Positions 5,347 through 8,511 of a stretch of DNA of 8,511 nt are shown one piece after another. The notes beneath the pieces were generated by a model. That model worked only from the letters and a program-made list of their open reading frames with translations. It made no database searches and was not told the origin of the DNA. Origin of the DNA: Actinomycetes bacterium (GTDB lineage Bacteria; Actinomycetota; Acidimicrobiia; Acidimicrobiales; Palsa-688); the NCBI GenBank assembly GCA_021827225.1, contig JAKAXG010000150.1:1-8511 (forward strand). Direction: 5' to 3'. Within the stretch, counting starts at the first letter, position 1. The number at the start of each line of letters is the position of its first letter. The position numbers and the translations under genes were made by a program.

Positions 5347-6744
5347 GTGTCGCTCCGCTTCGGAACCGACGGCGTCCGCGGCGTAGCCGGTAGCGAGCTA
5401 ACCCCGGAACTGGTCCTGGCCCTCGGCCGGGCCGCGGCCCGGGTCCTGGGCGTACCCGGCCGGCCGCTGGTCGTCGGCCGTGACACCAGGTGGTCCGGCC
5501 CGCTGATCCAGGCCGCACTCTCGGCCGGGGTGGCCGCCGAGGGCGTCGACGTGGTCGACCTGGGTGTTCTGCCCACGCCCGGTGTGGCCGCCACCGCGGC
5601 GGTGATGGGGGCACCGGCGGCGGTGATCTCGGCCTCGCACAACCCCTTCGCCGACAATGGCATCAAGCTTCTGGCCGCCGGGGGGCGCAAGCTGGGCGAC
5701 GAGGAGGAGGCCAGGGTGGAGGCGGTCCTCGACGCCCTGCTTAGGCCGGCCGGCCCGACCGGCGGGAGCGGACCGGCCGGTGCCCGAGCACCCGGTGCCG
5801 CTCTGGACGGGAGCCGGCTGGGCCGGCTCACGACCGACGCCGGGGCGGCCGAGCGCTACCGGCGGCACCTGATCGGGTCCCTGGAGGGCCGGGACCTGGA
5901 GCGGATACCGGTGGCGGTGGACTGCGGCAACGGGGCTGCGGTGAGCACCGCGGTGGCGGTCCTGGAGGCGGCCGGCGCAGAGGTGGTCGAGGTGCTGTCC
6001 GCCGACCCGGACGGAACCAACATCAACGACGGTTGCGGCTCGACCGATCCCGCCGCCCTGGCCGAGTCGGTCGTGGCCCGCGGCGCGGCGGCCGGGCTGG
6101 CCTTCGACGGCGACGCCGACCGGGTGATCGCCGTGGACGACCGGGGCCGGGTCGTGGACGGCGACCGGTTGATAGCCCTGTTCGCCGCCGACCTGCACGC
6201 CCGGGGCCGGCTCTCCGGTGACGCCGTGGCGGTGACGGTCATGACCAACCTGGGCTTCCACCGGGCCATGGCCGCCGCCGGGGTCAAGGTGGCCTCCACC
6301 CCGGTGGGTGACCGCTACGTCCTGGAGGCGCTCGAGACCAACGGCTGGTCCCTGGGGGGCGAGCAGTCCGGCCACATCATCTTCCGGGACCTGGCCACCA
6401 CCGGCGACGGTGTGCTCACCGGGCTGCTCCTTCTGGACCTGCTGGTTCGCACAGGCCGGCCGCTGTCGGATCTGGCGGACGGGGCCATGGTTCGCCTCCC
6501 CCAGGTCCTGCGCAACGTGCGCGTCGCCGACCACACCGGTCTCGACCGCGCCTCGGGCGTGTGGGAGGCGGTGCGATCGGTGCAAGCCGAGCTGGGCGAG
6601 GAGGGCCGGGTGCTGCTGCGACCGAGCGGGACCGAGAAGCTCATCCGGGTCATGGTCGAGGCCCCCACCGAGGACGCCGCCCTCCGGGCGGTGGACCGGT
6701 TGGCGGCGTCGGTGATCGACTCCCTGGGCGCCCCGCCGGGCTGA
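5347..6744 (+). CDS. glmM: Phosphoglucosamine mutase
   Basis: Interconverts glucosamine-6-phosphate and glucosamine-1-phosphate, feeding UDP-GlcNAc for peptidoglycan; cytoplasmic. The 465 residues show the four sites of the alpha-D-phosphohexomutase superfamily: N-terminal LRFGTDGVRGVAG (3-15, the GlmM rather than ManB form); the catalytic phosphoserine loop ISASHNP with Ser97; the Mg-binding loop DGDADR (254-259); the sugar-recognition loop GGEQSG (337-342); and the phosphate-binding loop RPSGTE (425-430). A Gly/Pro/Ala-rich stretch at about 133-157 makes it roughly 15-20 residues longer than the mycobacterial enzyme and looks like a surface linker between domains 1 and 2. The GTG at 5347 gives the family N-terminus; no strong ribosome site is visible. 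The gene starts 24 nt after rpsI, matching the rplM-rpsI-glmM order of actinobacteria, so it probably shares that transcript. It converges on the exporter gene with 33 bp between stops and no convincing terminator. Confidence 0.97.
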   Translation: MSLRFGTDGVRGVAGSELTPELVLALGRAAARVLGVPGRPLVVGRDTRWSGPLIQAALSAGVAAEGVDVVDLGVLPTPGVAATAAVMGAPAAVISASHNPFADNGIKLLAAGGRKLGDEEEARVEAVLDALLRPAGPTGGSGPAGARAPGAALDGSRLGRLTTDAGAAERYRRHLIGSLEGRDLERIPVAVDCGNGAAVSTAVAVLEAAGAEVVEVLSADPDGTNINDGCGSTDPAALAESVVARGAAAGLAFDGDADRVIAVDDRGRVVDGDRLIALFAADLHARGRLSGDAVAVTVMTNLGFHRAMAAAGVKVASTPVGDRYVLEALETNGWSLGGEQSGHIIFRDLATTGDGVLTGLLLLDLLVRTGRPLSDLADGAMVRLPQVLRNVRVADHTGLDRASGVWEAVRSVQAELGEEGRVLLRPSGTEKLIRVMVEAPTEDAALRAVDRLAASVIDSLGAPPG

Positions 6745-6777
6745 GAGGCTGTATCCGGGACGGCCTCCGACGGCCGC

Positions 6778-8310
6778 TCAGCCGAAGGTCGGCTCCGCCG
6801 GGACCTCGGGATTCCCCCCGCCCGGCCCGACGGTCGAGCGCAGCCTCACCTCCTGCATGAGGAACGACAACACGAACGCCACGACCGCCACCGGCAGGGC
6901 GTAGAGGAACGCCCGGTCCATGCCGTAGGTGAAGGCGTGGGCGGTGGCGGACGGGGAGCCGGCCCCGTAGATCCGCTGGTAGCGGGGCAGGCTGTCGCGC
7001 TCCTGCAGGATGAGGATGGCCCCGAGAACTGCAGAGCCGACGGCCCCGCCCAGGGTCCGGAAGAACGTGACCGACGCCGTCCCCACGCCCATGTGCTCGA
7101 CCGGTACCGAGTTCTGCACCGCCAGCACGAGGATCTGCATGAACAGTCCCAGCCCCAGCCCGACGATGAAGAGCATCCCGGCCAACGGCCAGGCCCCGGT
7201 GTCCACCGTGACGGTGGTCATGATCCCGAGACCGGCGGCCAGCACCGCGGTGCCGGCCACGACGAAGGCCTTGTAGCGCCCCAGGCGGCTCACCAGCCGG
7301 CCGGAGGTGATGGACGTCAGCAGCACGCCGGCCAGCATGGGCAGCATCCGCAGCCCCGAAATGGTCGGGCTCACCCCCCGCACCGACTGCAGGTAGAGGG
7401 GAAGGAAGATCAGCGCCCCGAACATGACCGTGCCGGTGATGAATCCGAGGGTGTTGGCGACGGCGAAGACCGGGTTCCGGAACAGGTGCAGCGGGATGAT
7501 CGGCTCCGCCGCCCGGTTCTCCCACCAGACGAAGGCGATCAACAGCACCACGCCGGGGATCCCGTAGGCCCAGGTGCCGGCGGTGATGCGGGCGGCCGTG
7601 CCCGCCACCTGCACCGCGACGAGCAGCAGAGACACCCCTGAAACGATCAGCAGCGACCCGGTGACGTCCACCTTGGAGCGCTGGGCCCGGTGGTCCAGCT
7701 TGAGCACCCGGTTTATGACCACCAGCCCCACCGCGCCGATGGGCAGGTTCACGTAGAACACCCACCGCCACGACGCCTGGTCGACCAGGAACCCGCCTAT
7801 CAGCGGGCCGACGACGCTCGCCACCCCGAACACCGCTCCGAAGTAGCCCTGGTATCGCCCCCTCTCCCGGGGAGAGATGACGTCGCCGATGATGGCGAAG
7901 GCGAGGGTCATGAGGCCGCCCGCTCCCAGGCCCTGCAGGGCCCGGAACCCGATCAGCTGGTACATGTTCTGCGACAGCCCCGACAGGGCGCTGCCGGCGA
8001 GGAAGATCAGGATGGATATCTGGAAGATCCGCTTGCGTCCGAACTGGTCGCTGATCTTCCCGTACAGGGGGGTGCTGGCCGTGGAGGTGAGCAGGTAGGC
8101 CGTCACCACCCAGCTGTAGAGGTCCACCCGGTGGAAGTCCTCGCTGATGGTGGTGAGGGCGGTGGAGACGATCGTCTGGTCCAGGGAGGCCAGCAGGAGC
8201 CCCATGGCCAGGCCGGACATGATCAGCAGGATCTGGCGGTGGGTGTAGGCCGGTATGTCCCCCGGGACCGGCCCGGGTCCCGTTCCTGCGGTCTGCTCTG
8301 TGGCGCTCAC
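6778..8310 (-). CDS. MFS multidrug exporter, DHA2 (EmrB/QacA) family, 14 helices
   Basis: Proton-driven exporter in the cytoplasmic membrane, probably for drugs or other amphiphilic compounds. The 510 residues are typical of the 14-helix drug:H+ antiporters. Seen in order: motif D1 with Asp44 (LDQTIVSTALTTI); motif A GKISDQFGRKR (84-94); motif B FRALQGLGAGG with Arg123; motif C of export systems around GPLIGGF (168-174), followed by WRWVFYVNLPIG; and a motif-A-like loop SGRLVSRLGRYK in the second half (336-347). The C-terminal ~25 residues are hydrophilic and rich in Gly and Pro. The GTG at 8310 overlaps the TGA of the upstream TetR gene (GTGA, 8307-8310), and AAGGGAG (8317-8323) lies 6 nt upstream, inside that gene, so the pair is translationally coupled. 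Substrate unknown; a role in exporting a native metabolite is also possible. Confidence 0.93.
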   Translation of the reverse strand: MSATEQTAGTGPGPVPGDIPAYTHRQILLIMSGLAMGLLLASLDQTIVSTALTTISEDFHRVDLYSWVVTAYLLTSTASTPLYGKISDQFGRKRIFQISILIFLAGSALSGLSQNMYQLIGFRALQGLGAGGLMTLAFAIIGDVISPRERGRYQGYFGAVFGVASVVGPLIGGFLVDQASWRWVFYVNLPIGAVGLVVINRVLKLDHRAQRSKVDVTGSLLIVSGVSLLLVAVQVAGTAARITAGTWAYGIPGVVLLIAFVWWENRAAEPIIPLHLFRNPVFAVANTLGFITGTVMFGALIFLPLYLQSVRGVSPTISGLRMLPMLAGVLLTSITSGRLVSRLGRYKAFVVAGTAVLAAGLGIMTTVTVDTGAWPLAGMLFIVGLGLGLFMQILVLAVQNSVPVEHMGVGTASVTFFRTLGGAVGSAVLGAILILQERDSLPRYQRIYGAGSPSATAHAFTYGMDRAFLYALPVAVVAFVLSFLMQEVRLRSTVGPGGGNPEVPAEPTFG

Positions 8311-8511
8311 CGGCCACTCCCTTCTCTGTGGTCGCCGGCGGCCGGGGTCAGGCCCTCGGCCATCCGGGCGAAGGCCTCGCCCACCAGTTCCGGGAACGGC
8401 CGCCGGCCGCCGCCGTCCACCCAGTGCTGCTGCGCCACCCGGCAGGCGCCCCCGGCGGCCATCACCAGCACGCCGGGGAGGAGGTCGGAACCGGGGTCCA
8501 GGCCGAGCCTT
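8307..8511 (-). CDS. TetR-family transcriptional regulator, C-terminal part (5' end outside window)
   Basis: Only the last 67 residues are visible, running off the window edge, so the DNA-binding helix-turn-helix is not seen. Visible residues have the look of a TetR/AcrR C-terminal ligand domain: a helix with GVLVMAAGGACRVAQQHWVDGGG (residues 13 to 35) followed by FPELVGEAFARMAEGL (39 to 54), a pattern common in actinobacterial members. The last 13 residues or so are polar and probably disordered. The stop TGA overlaps the exporter GTG by four bases. A TetR gene coupled to an efflux pump usually encodes a repressor of the pair that is released by pump substrates; that role is inferred from context. 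The promoter and operator lie upstream, outside the window. Confidence 0.7.
   Translation of the reverse strand, partial: RLGLDPGSDLLPGVLVMAAGGACRVAQQHWVDGGGRRPFPELVGEAFARMAEGLTPAAGDHREGSGR

Noticed and set aside
5398..6585. 395-codon minus-strand frame opposite glmM
   Set aside because: Low-complexity antisense shadow of an unambiguous glmM.
6619..6660. Lys after RPSGTE in GlmM where many species have Pro
   Set aside because: This position varies among actinobacterial GlmM proteins, and the phosphate-binding residues themselves are intact.
6745..6777. Short dyad (5-bp stem, 6761-6765 with 6772-6776) between glmM and the exporter as a convergent terminator
   Set aside because: The stem is too short and there is no T-tract on either strand.
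6650..8317. 555-codon minus-strand frame overlapping the MFS exporter in another frame
   Set aside because: The product is Arg/Gly/Pro/His-rich with no motif; the overlapping exporter frame has all family motifs, a good ribosome site and coupling to the TetR gene.
1..8511. CRISPR arrays, insertion sequences, tRNA or rRNA genes, defence or biosynthetic clusters
   Set aside because: No regularly spaced repeats, transposase motifs, attachment-site repeats or structural RNA signatures were seen; nearly all the sequence is explained by the nine genes listed.

Overview
The window is very GC-rich, uses GTG starts freely and is tightly packed. The gene content points to a high-GC Gram-positive bacterium (Actinomycetota). 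It has an actinobacterial-type cytochrome c oxidase subunit IV (CtaF) after ctaC-ctaD, and the rplM-rpsI-glmM order known from mycobacteria and streptomycetes. The exact class cannot be fixed from sequence alone. An uncultured or Acidimicrobiia-like lineage is only a guess.

Layout, left to right. (1) 1-1200, plus strand: the C-terminal 399 residues of a Baeyer-Villiger-type flavoprotein monooxygenase, cut by the window edge. (2) 1213-1250: a strong hairpin with a T-tract on the minus strand, which terminates the next operon. (3) 4250-1271, minus strand: ctaC-ctaD-ctaF, encoding subunits II, I and IV of an aa3-type cytochrome c oxidase, with a 4-nt ATGA overlap and a 2-nt gap. The subunit III gene (ctaE) and the bc1 genes are not present. 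(4) 4251-4460: a 210-bp divergent control region with a candidate promoter in each direction, an imperfect palindrome between them, and a terminator-like hairpin in the rplM leader. (5) 4461-6744, plus strand: rplM-rpsI-glmM (ribosomal proteins L13 and S9, phosphoglucosamine mutase). (6) 8511-6778, minus strand, convergent with glmM: the tail of a TetR-family regulator translationally coupled (GTGA overlap) to a 14-helix drug:H+ antiporter-like MFS exporter.

How the parts work together: the cta genes make the terminal oxidase core. The rplM operon supplies ribosome parts and the first committed amino-sugar step for peptidoglycan. The TetR-MFS pair looks like a self-contained regulated efflux unit. 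The monooxygenase has no visible functional link to its neighbours.

This is mostly ordinary core genome, and I found no evidence of an undescribed multi-gene system. The observation most worth checking is a paired change in the oxidase: both acidic ligands of the classical non-redox Mg/Mn site (one in subunit I, one in subunit II within the CuA loop) are asparagine here, while all heme, CuB and directly side-chain-liganding CuA residues are intact. Secondary points are a His-rich tail on CtaF, a probable leaderless ctaC transcript, and the structured divergent control region.
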